From NCBI GenBank assembly GCA_963630555.1, contig CAVGND010000008.1, forward strand, positions 1-64,000: a DNA stretch of 64,000 nucleotides, in the 5' to 3' direction. The notes beneath the pieces are model-generated. The model saw only the letters and a list, made by a program, of their open reading frames with translations. It made no database searches and was not told where the DNA came from. The stretch is from CAVALG01 sp963630555. Its GTDB lineage: Bacteria; Bacillota; Clostridia; Oscillospirales; Acutalibacteraceae. Each line of letters opens with the position of its first letter. Within the stretch, counting starts at the first letter, position 1. Below, one piece after another: positions 34,803-44,169 of the stretch. The translations under genes were made by a program, and so were the position numbers.

Positions 34803-35854
34803 AAACCGTAAAGATAAGGGCATCGTCGGAATATGAGGTCATTATATCAAAAGGTTTGCTGAGTGAAACGGGAATATATGCAAAGCGGCTTTCAAACGCC
34901 GAAACCGCTTTGATAGTAACCGACGACAGGGTAGAGCCGCTGTATGCGTCACGGGTTGAAAAATCACTCTGTGACGCGGGTATAAATGTTTTGAAATTCG
35001 TTTTTACAAACGGCGAAAAATCAAAAAACAGCAAAACATTAATTGAAATATTGGAATTTGCCGCAAAAAATCACCTAACACGGAGCGATATAGTTATAGC
35101 GCTCGGCGGCGGTGTGGTAGGCGATTTAACCGGTCTTGCCGCTTCGCTTTATCTGCGCGGAGTAGGGTTTTTGGCATTGCCGACAACGCTGCTGGCGGCT
35201 GTTGATTCCTCGGTAGGTGGTAAAACGGCAATAGATCTGGCTGCCGGTAAAAACCTTGCAGGCACATTTTACCAACCGCTTGCCGTACTATGTGATTATT
35301 CCGTGATTGACACATTACCCGTCAGCATTTTTAACGACGGTTGCGCCGAAGTTATAAAATACGGCGTGTTAAGCGACAGGGAACTGTTTGAACACCTGCA
35401 AAAATACGGCAGCGATTTTGATATGGAATATGTAATAACCCGTTCGGTTGAAATTAAGCGCGACTTCGTTGCTGCTGATGAATTTGATAAGGGAGTTCGC
35501 CAATTTTTAAATCTCGGGCACACGGTAGGCCATGCGATTGAGCGTTTAAGCTGTTACACCGTGCCGCACGGCAGTGCCGTAGCAATAGGTACGGCAACCG
35601 TGGTAAGAGCCGCCGCAAAGAACGGCATCTGTACGCAGCAGACCGCCGAAGAAATTGTAAACCTGCTTAAAAAGTTTGGTTTGCCGACCGAATGCGAATA
35701 TTCGGCGGAGGAACTTTTCTGTATAATGCTTTCGGATAAAAAGCGTTCGGGTGATTTTATTAATTTTATAATTCCTAAACAAATAGGAGCGTGTATATCG
35801 CAAAAAATGGGATTGGAACAGGTCAAAAAATTTACGGAGGACGGATTATGTTAG
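34799..35854 (+). CDS. aroB: 3-dehydroquinate synthase
   Basis: NAD- and metal-dependent cyclisation of DAHP to 3-dehydroquinate. 351 residues. Conserved segments: ALGGGVVGDLTGLAASLYLRGV, PTTLLAAVDSSVGGKTAID, and NLGHTVGHAIE with the metal-binding histidine. Coupled to tyrA (ATGA) and overlapping aroA by 7 bp. Confidence 0.96.
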   Translation: MKTVKIRASSEYEVIISKGLLSETGIYAKRLSNAETALIVTDDRVEPLYASRVEKSLCDAGINVLKFVFTNGEKSKNSKTLIEILEFAAKNHLTRSDIVIALGGGVVGDLTGLAASLYLRGVGFLALPTTLLAAVDSSVGGKTAIDLAAGKNLAGTFYQPLAVLCDYSVIDTLPVSIFNDGCAEVIKYGVLSDRELFEHLQKYGSDFDMEYVITRSVEIKRDFVAADEFDKGVRQFLNLGHTVGHAIERLSCYTVPHGSAVAIGTATVVRAAAKNGICTQQTAEEIVNLLKKFGLPTECEYSAEELFCIMLSDKKRSGDFINFIIPKQIGACISQKMGLEQVKKFTEDGLC

Positions 35855-37119
35855 CCCAAATCAAACCTGCCGCTCTCAGCGGAAAGGTGATTGTTCCGCC
35901 CTCAAAGTCCGCCGCTCACCGCGCGCTTATTGCTGCAGCCCTTTCCGACGGGGAGTGTGCTGTATATTGTCCTTCGATTTCGGACGATATCACTGCAACC
36001 GTTCGCTCACTTTCAGCTTTCGGCGCGGACATAAACCATAAAGACGGAACATTCTATGTTTCGCCTATAAAAAATATTCCTGTTTCAGCGTACGCCGACT
36101 GTGGAGAGAGCGGCTCAACATTAAGATTTTTAATGCCCGTGGCGGCGGCTTTGGGGATAAATACGGTTTTTAAAATGTCGGGCAGATTGCCGGACAGACC
36201 AATGAACCCGATAGTTGACCTTTTAAGGCAGAACGGCGTTAATGTAACGCACCCCGAAAGGGATAAGTGGCAGATAAACGGAAAACTTAAATCGGGCGAA
36301 TTTTGCCTGCTTGCCGATATATCATCGCAGTTTATCAGCGGTATGTTGTTTGCGTTGCCGCTTACGGGCGGCAGTTTAAAACTTGTGGGCTCAATGCAAT
36401 CGGCAGGATATATTAATATGACGGTTGACACCTTAAAAAGTTTCGGTGTAAAATATGAATTTAAGGACAGCGTATTTACACTGTTGGCGCCGAATGGGTA
36501 TGTTTCGTCAAAGAAGATAACCGTTGAAGGAGATTGGTCAAACGCTGCATTTTTCCTTGTTGCAGGCGCGTTTTCCGAAAGCGGAATAACGGTCTGCGGC
36601 TTAAATGCCGAGTCTTTACAGGGCGACCGTAAAATAATAAATATACTCAGGCAGTTAGGTGCAAAAGTGGAAATAAAAGGTGAGAGTGTAACGGTTAAAA
36701 AAGGCGTTTTCACCCGCAAACCCGTGATTGTAAATGCCGAAAACATACCGGATATAATACCCGTAACCGCGCTTGCGGCTTCGGTTTTGGCAGGGAAGAC
36801 CGTTATTAAAAATGCGGGCAGATTAAGGCTTAAAGAATGTGACAGATTGTCGGCAACTGCCGAACTTTTGTCTGCCCTTGGTGCGGATATCAAAACTGAA
36901 GATGACGGTTTCATAATAAACGGCAGCAAAACCGGGCTTAACGGCGGCAGGGTAAACGGCTGCGGCGATCACCGTATGGTAATGACGGCGGCGGTAGCGG
37001 CAGCAGTTTGCAAATCGCCCGTAACCGTTTCATCGGCGGAGGCGGTGGCAAAATCGTACCCCGATTTTTTTGATGTGCTGCAAAGCGTCGGCGCTGAGGT
37101 AACATTTACGGAAAATTAA
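35848..37119 (+). CDS. aroA: 3-phosphoshikimate 1-carboxyvinyltransferase (EPSP synthase)
   Basis: Transfers enolpyruvyl from PEP to shikimate 3-phosphate. 423 residues from ATG 35848, with GGAGG upstream; the frame is open from 35791 inside aroB. Conserved stretches: PPSKSAAHRAL, GESGSTLRFLMPVAAAL, GDWSNAAFFL, RLKECDRLSA and GCGDHRMVM. A fairly divergent small-bacterial type; glyphosate sensitivity cannot be judged from sequence reading alone. Confidence 0.95.
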   Translation: MLAQIKPAALSGKVIVPPSKSAAHRALIAAALSDGECAVYCPSISDDITATVRSLSAFGADINHKDGTFYVSPIKNIPVSAYADCGESGSTLRFLMPVAAALGINTVFKMSGRLPDRPMNPIVDLLRQNGVNVTHPERDKWQINGKLKSGEFCLLADISSQFISGMLFALPLTGGSLKLVGSMQSAGYINMTVDTLKSFGVKYEFKDSVFTLLAPNGYVSSKKITVEGDWSNAAFFLVAGAFSESGITVCGLNAESLQGDRKIINILRQLGAKVEIKGESVTVKKGVFTRKPVIVNAENIPDIIPVTALAASVLAGKTVIKNAGRLRLKECDRLSATAELLSALGADIKTEDDGFIINGSKTGLNGGRVNGCGDHRMVMTAAVAAAVCKSPVTVSSAEAVAKSYPDFFDVLQSVGAEVTFTEN

Positions 37120-37178
37120 ATGATAATCAGCAATACGGCGATTAAAAAACACTGCATGCGGAAAGGAATGATTATAAA

Positions 37179-38207
37179 ATGGGTTCGAGTTTCGGCAATA
37201 ATATTAAATTTACCGTTTGGGGGCAATCGCATTCGCCTGCAATCGGCATAACGGTTGACGGGTTGCCGGCAGGTATAAAGATAGATTTTGAGCGCCTGCA
37301 AAAATTTATGAACAGGCGCAGACCCGGCGGCACAGCGGTATCAACAGCCAGAAACGAGGCGGACGCACCCGAGTTTCTTTCGGGCGTTAAGGGCAATATT
37401 ACTTGCGGTGCGCCTCTGTGCGCAGTTATAAAAAATACCGATTGCCGTTCGCACGATTATGATGAATTGCGGAATTTGCCGCGTCCGGGTCACGCCGATT
37501 TTACGGCGCAGATAAAATATAAAGGATTTGAGGACGCAGCAGGAGGCGGGCATTTTTCGGGCCGCCTTACCGCACCGATATGCATATTGGGCGGGATCGC
37601 GTTGCAAATTTTAGAGAAAAAAGGCATAACCGTTAAAACGAGCGTAAAATCCATAGGCTCTTGCAGCGGCACCACCGAAGAAATGCTTGCCGAGACAGCA
37701 AAAGCAAAAGCCGAAGGCGATTCGGTCGGCGGTGTTGTTGAATGTGTCATAAACGGTATGCCTGCAGGAGTCGGGTCGCCTATGATTGATTCGCTTGAAA
37801 GCCGAATATCGCATCTGGTGTTCGCTATACCGGCCGTTCGCGGCGTGGAGTTCGGCGCCGGATTTTCAGCCGCCGAAATGCGTGGCAGTGAAAATAATGA
37901 TGAATTTTATTTTGACGGTGTTACGGTTAAAACCCGAACAAATAACCATGGCGGAATACTCGGTGGCATTTCAAGCGGAATGCCGATAGTTTTCCGCACG
38001 GCACTCAAACCCACACCCTCAATTATCAAAAAGCAAAAAACGGTTAATACAGAAAAAATGTGTGATGATGAAATAACCGTAAAAGGTCGCCATGATCCAT
38101 GTATAGTTTTTCGTGCTCTGCCGGTAATTGAATCGGCGGCGGCGATAGTGATATATGATGAACTGCTTGAAAATGAAAAAAACGGAGGTAATAACAATGG
38201 GAATTGA
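37179..38207 (+). CDS. aroC: chorismate synthase
   Basis: FMN-dependent elimination of phosphate from EPSP to give chorismate. 342 residues beginning GSSFGNNIKFTVWGQSHSPAIG, with RPGHADFTAQIKY and RTNNHGGILGGISSGMPI, the standard family signatures. GGAAAGGA precedes the ATG. Overlaps the preceding reading of the pheA ribosome site by 11 bp. Confidence 0.96.
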   Translation: MGSSFGNNIKFTVWGQSHSPAIGITVDGLPAGIKIDFERLQKFMNRRRPGGTAVSTARNEADAPEFLSGVKGNITCGAPLCAVIKNTDCRSHDYDELRNLPRPGHADFTAQIKYKGFEDAAGGGHFSGRLTAPICILGGIALQILEKKGITVKTSVKSIGSCSGTTEEMLAETAKAKAEGDSVGGVVECVINGMPAGVGSPMIDSLESRISHLVFAIPAVRGVEFGAGFSAAEMRGSENNDEFYFDGVTVKTRTNNHGGILGGISSGMPIVFRTALKPTPSIIKKQKTVNTEKMCDDEITVKGRHDPCIVFRALPVIESAAAIVIYDELLENEKNGGNNNGN

Positions 38208-39342
38208 TGAACTGAGAAAAGAGATTGATACAATTGACGACCGTATTATAAAACTTATTGAACAGCGTATGGATGTGTCGGCTGAAATCGCCAAATACAA
38301 AGGCGAAAGGGGACTGCCTGTTTTGGTACCGGAACGAGAGCGCCAAAAACTTTGCAACATTGCCGAAAAATCGCGCCCCGAAACGGCTGAGTACATGCGC
38401 GTGCTGTATTCGCTTATTTTTGAATTAAGCCGTTCATATCAGACCCGTTTGCTCGGTAAATCCACTCCTCTTTCGGACGAAATAAACAATGCTGTTGAAA
38501 ATACGCAAAAACTTTTTCCGCCTGCGGCTGCGGTTGCCTGTCAGGGTGTTGAGGGCGCAAATTCCCAAAAAGCGTGCGAGGCAATGTTTAAATCTCCGTC
38601 AATTATGTATGTTTCAAGTTTTGAGGGAATCTTCGCAGCAGTAAACAGCGGCTTGTGCCGTTACGGTGTTATCCCCATTGAAAACAGCACGGCCGGCTCT
38701 GTAAAAAAAGTTTATGATTTGATGATAACAAACAATTTTAATATTGTAAGAAGCGTGAGAATAAAAATAGATCACTCGCTGCTTGTTAAAAAAGGAACAA
38801 AATTTGAAGATATAAAAGAAATATATTCGCACGAGCAGGCAATAGGGCAGTGCGAAAACTTCCTTTCGGGTCTTAAAGGAATTAAAGTAACCGCCTGCGA
38901 AAATACCGCATCCGCCGCAAAAGCGGTTGCAGAGAGCGACCGCGACGATGTTGCCGCAATAGCGTCAAGCGACTGTGCCGCGCTGTACGGACTTGAATGC
39001 TTAAAGAAAAACATTCAGGACGAGGGAAATAATCACACCAGATTTATCTGCATTTCCAAAAATCTTGAAATTTATCCGGGTGCTGACCGTACAAGTCTTA
39101 TGCTCGTTATTCCCCACAGACCCGGTTCGCTTTATAAGGTACTTTCCCGTTTTTACGCTTTGGGTATTGATCTTATTAAACTTGAAAGCCGCCCGTTACC
39201 GGATACCGATTTTGAATTTATGTTCTATTTTGACCTGAGGACTTCGGTATATTCGGATGAGTTTGTAAAACTCATTAGCGAGCTCGACGGCATTTGCGAC
39301 GAATTCAAGTATCTCGGAAGTTATTCTGAACTGGTGATATAA
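38197..39342 (+). CDS. pheA: bifunctional chorismate mutase/prephenate dehydratase
   Basis: Makes phenylpyruvate from chorismate. 381 residues from ATG 38197 (GGAGGTAA upstream). Domains in order: AroQ-type chorismate mutase (about 1-85, LRKEIDTIDDRIIKLIEQR), prephenate dehydratase (about 105-285, ACQGVEGANSQKA, PIENSTAGSVKKVYDL) and a C-terminal ACT domain (about 295-381) with the phenylalanine-binding ESRP motif. Feedback inhibition by phenylalanine is therefore expected. Confidence 0.95.
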   Translation: MGIDELRKEIDTIDDRIIKLIEQRMDVSAEIAKYKGERGLPVLVPERERQKLCNIAEKSRPETAEYMRVLYSLIFELSRSYQTRLLGKSTPLSDEINNAVENTQKLFPPAAAVACQGVEGANSQKACEAMFKSPSIMYVSSFEGIFAAVNSGLCRYGVIPIENSTAGSVKKVYDLMITNNFNIVRSVRIKIDHSLLVKKGTKFEDIKEIYSHEQAIGQCENFLSGLKGIKVTACENTASAAKAVAESDRDDVAAIASSDCAALYGLECLKKNIQDEGNNHTRFICISKNLEIYPGADRTSLMLVIPHRPGSLYKVLSRFYALGIDLIKLESRPLPDTDFEFMFYFDLRTSVYSDEFVKLISELDGICDEFKYLGSYSELVI

Positions 39343-39343
39343 A

Positions 39344-40573
39344 ATGACGGCAAGTTCAAAAAAATACGGCTTGTTGGGTGAAAAACTGTCGCACAGCCTT
39401 TCACCGCAACTTCACGGATATTACGGTAAATACAATTACGGCTTGATAGAATTGCCTCCCGAACAGGTTGATGAATTTTTTAAAAAACGCAATTTTTCGG
39501 GAATAAATGTAACCATACCGTATAAAAAGGATGCATACAGTCGGTGTGATGTTGTATCGGATACGGCTAAGGCGGCAGGCGCCGTAAACACCGTAATAAA
39601 CCGCGGAGGGAAATTGTACGGTTACAACACTGATTATTACGGATTTGAGTATCTTCTTAAAAAAAGCGGTATAAGTGTAGGTGGCAAAAAGGTTCTTGTT
39701 TTGGGCTCGGGCGGCGCATCGGTCACTGTTCAAAATGTGCTTCGCGACGCCGATGCGTGCGTTACCGTTATATCTCGTTCCGGGAAGGATAATTACGAAA
39801 ATATAGACATCCATTCGGACGCTGACGTTATTGTTAATACAACCCCCGTAGGTATGTACCCCAAAACCGAATATGTGCCGTTGCGTCTTGAGGTTTTTAA
39901 AAAACTTTCGGGTGTAATTGATATAATCTACAATCCGCTCAGAACACGCTTGCTCCTGGATGCAAAACGGCTCGGTGTACCTTATGCCGACGGGCTGCCG
40001 ATGCTGGCTGCACAAGGTTTTCGGTCTGCGGAACTGTTTTTGAACAAACAACTGCAGCCCGACCTCATCGAATCTGCAGAAAAACGGTTGCGGCTTTTTT
40101 TGGGCAACATAGTGCTTATAGGTATGCCCGGATGCGGAAAAACAAGTATCGGCAAAGAAATTGCACGCAAACTTAAAAAAGAGTTTATAGACACTGACAG
40201 TCTTATTGAACAGAGAACGAGTATGACCATACCCGAAATATTTGAAACAAGCGGCGAAGAATCATTCAGGCGGATTGAGAGCAAAATAATATCTGAAGTC
40301 GGCAAAAAAACCGGCGCGATTATAGCAACGGGCGGTGGTACTGTAACGCGCGAACAAAACCGCGCACCGCTTTCTATGAACGGTACGGTTGTGTTTATTA
40401 AAAGGGATATATCGCTTTTACCAAAAAGCGGCAGACCTGTTTCTCAGCAGCGCGGTCTTATGCATATATGGGCGGAACGCAAAGAACTTTATGAAGAATT
40501 TGCCGATATTACTGTTGAGGGCGATGGTGTTAAAAATCTGTCGCACCGAATAATTGAAACAGTTACGGACTGA
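39344..40573 (+). CDS. fused shikimate dehydrogenase-shikimate kinase
   Basis: One 409-residue protein holding two pathway enzymes. Residues about 1-255 are AroE (GEKLSHSLSPQLHGYYG, NVTIPYKKDA, GAVNTVI, NTDYYGFEY, VLGSGGASVTV). Residues about 262-409 are AroK: P-loop GMPGCGKTSIG, DTDSLIEQR, ATGGGTV and SGRPV. Both sets of key residues are present, so both activities are probably retained. It closes the operon; only 3-dehydroquinate dehydratase is missing between DAHP and chorismate. Confidence 0.93.
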   Translation: MTASSKKYGLLGEKLSHSLSPQLHGYYGKYNYGLIELPPEQVDEFFKKRNFSGINVTIPYKKDAYSRCDVVSDTAKAAGAVNTVINRGGKLYGYNTDYYGFEYLLKKSGISVGGKKVLVLGSGGASVTVQNVLRDADACVTVISRSGKDNYENIDIHSDADVIVNTTPVGMYPKTEYVPLRLEVFKKLSGVIDIIYNPLRTRLLLDAKRLGVPYADGLPMLAAQGFRSAELFLNKQLQPDLIESAEKRLRLFLGNIVLIGMPGCGKTSIGKEIARKLKKEFIDTDSLIEQRTSMTIPEIFETSGEESFRRIESKIISEVGKKTGAIIATGGGTVTREQNRAPLSMNGTVVFIKRDISLLPKSGRPVSQQRGLMHIWAERKELYEEFADITVEGDGVKNLSHRIIETVTD

Positions 40574-40610
40574 TATGTCCCTTAAAACCGAAAAGAGGAA
40601 TTAAAAATAC

Positions 40611-41147
40611 ATGAAAAACCGATCCTGCTGCTTTACGGGTTACAGACCTGAAAAATTCCCGTTTGATTTTGACCGAAATGACCCAAAATACAGGGAATTT
40701 GAAAACAAACTTTTGTGCTGCATTTCAAAACTTATAAACGATGGAACGGACACATTTTACTGCGGCGGTGCCCGTGGGTTTGATATTCTTGCTGCAGAAC
40801 TTGTGGCATCTGTTAAAGACCGTTTTGAGGTTAAACTTATTATGGCGCTTGCATTTCCGGGGCAGGAAAAGAGTTGGAGCCGGGAATGGCAGACAAGGTT
40901 TAATTCAGTTGTGGCGGCTGCGGATGAAGTAAGGTATGCTGCTATGCAATATGAAAAGTGGTCTTACCATAAACGCAACCATTATATGGTGGATAATTCG
41001 GATATACTGCTTACATATTATGACGGTGCTAAAGGGGGTACGTCAAGTACAGTCGAATACGCCGCACATAAAGGCCTTCAAATAATCAATTTTGCCTTAA
41101 ATGAAATTGAGAACGGCAATCTGCAAATGAAACTGATTATTACTTGA
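40611..41147 (+). CDS. SLOG-family protein (DUF1273/YpsA-like)
   Basis: 178 residues with the family pattern: CCFTGYRPEKFPF at the start, TFYCGGARGFDILAAELV and a C-terminal GGTSSTVEYAAHKG. SLOG proteins have a Rossmann-like fold proposed to bind nucleotides or derivatives. Whether it is co-transcribed with the aromatic operon 38 bp upstream is unclear. A strong hairpin follows it. Function unknown. Confidence 0.8.
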   Translation: MKNRSCCFTGYRPEKFPFDFDRNDPKYREFENKLLCCISKLINDGTDTFYCGGARGFDILAAELVASVKDRFEVKLIMALAFPGQEKSWSREWQTRFNSVVAAADEVRYAAMQYEKWSYHKRNHYMVDNSDILLTYYDGAKGGTSSTVEYAAHKGLQIINFALNEIENGNLQMKLIIT

Positions 41148-41161
41148 TTAAACAAAAAATA

Positions 41162-41196
41162 TACACCGCACCGAACATAAAATTCGGTGCGGTGTA
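41162..41196. terminator. bidirectional terminator
   Basis: TACACCGCACCGAA and TTCGGTGCGGTGTA form a 14-bp perfect stem with a 7-nt loop. The minus strand continues with a T run, so it is particularly convincing for the trk genes; it also closes the aromatic/SLOG region. Confidence 0.9.
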
Positions 41197-41207
41197 ACTT
41201 TAATCGT

Positions 41208-42653
41208 CTATTTTTTAGTCCATGTAGAAGGGAATGCCAAAAGCAATATCGGGTAAATTTCAAGCCTGCCGAGAAGCATTGCTACAGATAAAACTGTTTT
41301 TGAAAGATTTGAATAATCGGCAAAACTTGAGTACGGGCCGGCAATGTTAAACGCGGGGCCTACATTATTAAAGCATGTAACCGCAGCGGAAAGATTGGTT
41401 TCGATATTAAACCCCGAATCAAGCGACAGCAAAAGGAATATGCCGAACAGCAGAAATGCATAAACAGCAAGATAAGTATTGACGCCGGAAATCGTATCTT
41501 CACTTAACTTTTTACCCTCAAACATAACCGTTCCGAATGAGCGTGGGTGCAGCATTCGTTTAAGATCGCGCCGTATGTTTTTAATAAGTATAAGGAAACG
41601 CGAAACTTTTATGCCGCCGGCAGTGGAACCTGCGCATCCTCCTATAAACATCAGTAACAAAAGTACGGTTTTTGAGAATAAAGGCCACTTGTCAAAATCG
41701 CAGGTTGCGTAACCGGTAGTTGTGATTATTGACGATACCTGGAATGCGGAAAGCCTCAACGCTTTACTGAAATTATTATAAATCGGCATTATATTTATAA
41801 GAATAAGCGCTGTTGATGTACCGACAATGCCTAAATAGCACCATAGTTCGCCGCTTTTTAAAATATTTCTGAAATGCTTTATAAGCGCCAGGTAATAAAG
41901 GTTGAAATTTATACCGAAAAGCAGCATAAATATTGTTATTACCCATTGCGAATAGGCACTGTATTCGGTAACGCTTGTCGGCTTTATGCCAAAACCGCCC
42001 GTACCCGCTGTGCCGAAAGAGTGCAAAAGACTGTCAAATAACGGCATACCGCCGCAGCACAGCATAATTATTTCGATCACCGTCATAACAATATAAATCA
42101 GGTAAAGAATTTTAGCGGTTTTTTTCGCGCGCGGAACCAGTTTTCCGATAATCGGCCCCGGCATCTCAGCCCTCAGCATATGCATAGACCTGTCTGACAG
42201 GGTGGGGATAATTGCAGTTACAAAAACGAGTATACCCATTCCGCCTACCCAGTGCGTAAAACTTCGCCAGAACAGTATACCGTGGCTTAATTTGCTTACA
42301 TCACGCACAATTGAGGAACCCGTAGTTGTAAATCCGCTTACCGTTTCAAAAAAAGCATCTACATATGAGGGGATTTCACCGCTTAAATAAAACGGCATCG
42401 CCCCGACGGCTGAAAGCAGTATCCAGGCAAGCGCAACGGTTATAAACCCTTCTTTTGCAAATATTACGCGGCTGCCGGGCTTGGCGGCTACCGTAAGCAA
42501 TATGCCGATCATAAGTGCTGCACCGACGCTCCATAAAAATGCGGTTATACACGCTTCCGAATATATAACGGCAACCATTGCCGGGAGCAGCATAAGCGCT
42601 GCTTCGAATATCATTATTCTGCCTACCGTAAAAAGGACCATTCTTCTGTTCAT
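41208..42653 (-). CDS. trkH: Trk/Ktr-type potassium uptake membrane subunit
   Basis: 481 residues, about ten or more membrane helices with four K+-pore (P-loop) repeats; filter-like sequences TTTGSS, TAGTGGFG, TTTGYAT and NNVGPAF can be seen. It forms the ion path and needs a TrkA-type RCK protein, encoded 13 bp upstream. Fits the c-di-AMP signalling implied by gdpP, since potassium uptake is a frequent c-di-AMP target; that link is inference. Confidence 0.93.
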   Translation of the reverse strand: MNRRMVLFTVGRIMIFEAALMLLPAMVAVIYSEACITAFLWSVGAALMIGILLTVAAKPGSRVIFAKEGFITVALAWILLSAVGAMPFYLSGEIPSYVDAFFETVSGFTTTGSSIVRDVSKLSHGILFWRSFTHWVGGMGILVFVTAIIPTLSDRSMHMLRAEMPGPIIGKLVPRAKKTAKILYLIYIVMTVIEIIMLCCGGMPLFDSLLHSFGTAGTGGFGIKPTSVTEYSAYSQWVITIFMLLFGINFNLYYLALIKHFRNILKSGELWCYLGIVGTSTALILINIMPIYNNFSKALRLSAFQVSSIITTTGYATCDFDKWPLFSKTVLLLLMFIGGCAGSTAGGIKVSRFLILIKNIRRDLKRMLHPRSFGTVMFEGKKLSEDTISGVNTYLAVYAFLLFGIFLLLSLDSGFNIETNLSAAVTCFNNVGPAFNIAGPYSSFADYSNLSKTVLSVAMLLGRLEIYPILLLAFPSTWTKK

Positions 42654-42666
42654 TTGAAAAGCCCCC

Positions 42667-44025
42667 TTATTTGATTATATCAGAAAGGTCTTGCAGACCT
42701 ATATCGCCCGCGATTACAACAACACGGTCATTCGGTTTGATAACATCATCACCGGTCGGTATTATAGCTTTTCTGCCGCGTACTATTCCGGCAATAAGGG
42801 TATTGGGTTTAAAAGAAAGATCTTTAAGCGGTATATTTACAAGGCGTGATTCGTCACTCACATTAAATTCAAGTGCCTCCGCCTTTCCGTCCATAAGTTT
42901 ATAAAGCGTTTCAACACTGCTGCCAAGGGAATTTTTAAGTGCCCTTGCATACTGAACCGTTATGTCAGCTGTGGTTTCACGAGGCGAAATTATACAGTCA
43001 AGCCCTAATTTAGAGGACATTTTTGCAAGTTCAGGGCGGTTGACCTTTGCAATAACTTTAGGAACATTGCGTGAAGATGCAAACATTGAAATAAGCATGT
43101 TTTCTTCATCCATTCCCGTAAGGGAAACAAATGCGTCAACCGAGTCAAGCCCTTCTTCAATCAGGGTTTCCTGCTCGGCACCGTCACCGTGTATAAGGGT
43201 TGCTTTCGGTAAAGCTTCACCCAACAGTTCGCAACGTTTAATATCTTTTTCTATGATCTTGACTGAACTGCCGCCTGCCGTAAGCATTTTTGCAAGATAA
43301 AACGCAGTACGGCTTCCGCCGAGTATCATTATATTTTTAGCCTGTTTTTGCAGGATTTTCATTGATTTAAGAAGTTTGGTTATTTCCTGCCGTGAAGCGG
43401 TAATGCCGATTTTGTCACCGGCTTGCAGAACAAAGTTGCCGTCAGGAATATAAACATCATCGCCGCGCTTAACAGCCGCTATTAAAAAACTGTACGAATG
43501 ATCGGAACGCAACCTGCTTAAGGTTGCCCCGTCAAGGGATGAACCCTCTTTTACATTCATTTCTATCATCTCAAAGTTTCGACGAGAAAAGGTCTCGATC
43601 TTAACAGCTGACGGTAATTTTAAAATATTAAAAAGTTCCTGTGCCGCCAAAAGTTCGGGGTTTATTGACATAGAGAGATCCAGTTGTTGGCGAACAAAAC
43701 TCAAACTCCGGTCATTATATTCCGGTTTGCGTATTCTCGCAATGGTGTGTTTTGCACCGAGTTTTTTGGCAAGAAAACAACTCAGCATATTCATTTCGTC
43801 CGAACCGGCTGTCGCTATAAAAAGTTCGGCCTTGTCGATATCGGCTTCTTCAAGTGTATCGCAATCGGTACAACTTCCGCATACGCCCATAACATCGTAA
43901 ATATCGGTTATTTCTCTGATAACCGAATTATCGGTGTCAATGGCAAGCACATCGTGCCCTTCCGATACAAGATTTTGCAAAATAGTGGTTCCGATTTTGC
44001 CGCAGCCCGCAACAATAATATTCAT
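42667..44025 (-). CDS. trkA: Trk system potassium uptake regulatory protein TrkA
   Basis: 452 residues from ATG 44025; 37 more in-frame codons upstream lack a ribosome site. Two RCK units in tandem: RCK_N (MNIIVAGCGKIGTTILQNL, a nucleotide-binding Rossmann motif) plus RCK_C, then a second RCK_N (IMILGGSRTAFYLAKML) and RCK_C. It gates TrkH in response to NAD(H)/ATP or cyclic dinucleotides. Confidence 0.93.
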   Translation of the reverse strand: MNIIVAGCGKIGTTILQNLVSEGHDVLAIDTDNSVIREITDIYDVMGVCGSCTDCDTLEEADIDKAELFIATAGSDEMNMLSCFLAKKLGAKHTIARIRKPEYNDRSLSFVRQQLDLSMSINPELLAAQELFNILKLPSAVKIETFSRRNFEMIEMNVKEGSSLDGATLSRLRSDHSYSFLIAAVKRGDDVYIPDGNFVLQAGDKIGITASRQEITKLLKSMKILQKQAKNIMILGGSRTAFYLAKMLTAGGSSVKIIEKDIKRCELLGEALPKATLIHGDGAEQETLIEEGLDSVDAFVSLTGMDEENMLISMFASSRNVPKVIAKVNRPELAKMSSKLGLDCIISPRETTADITVQYARALKNSLGSSVETLYKLMDGKAEALEFNVSDESRLVNIPLKDLSFKPNTLIAGIVRGRKAIIPTGDDVIKPNDRVVVIAGDIGLQDLSDIIK

Positions 44026-44169
44026 TATTACTCGACCTTCCTTAAACGGAAATTTACGGCGACATTGCGCCGTCAATATATCGCAGATACAGTAAAATTT
44101 TATATCTGTAATAATACCAGAGCAATGGTAACACAATTATATTTGTTTTGCAAGCCCCAAATTAAAAAA

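Noticed and set aside
42667..44136. Upstream start for TrkA at 44136
   Set aside because: The extra 37 residues are cysteine-rich and unlike TrkA; the RCK domain begins at ATG 44025 with a ribosome site.
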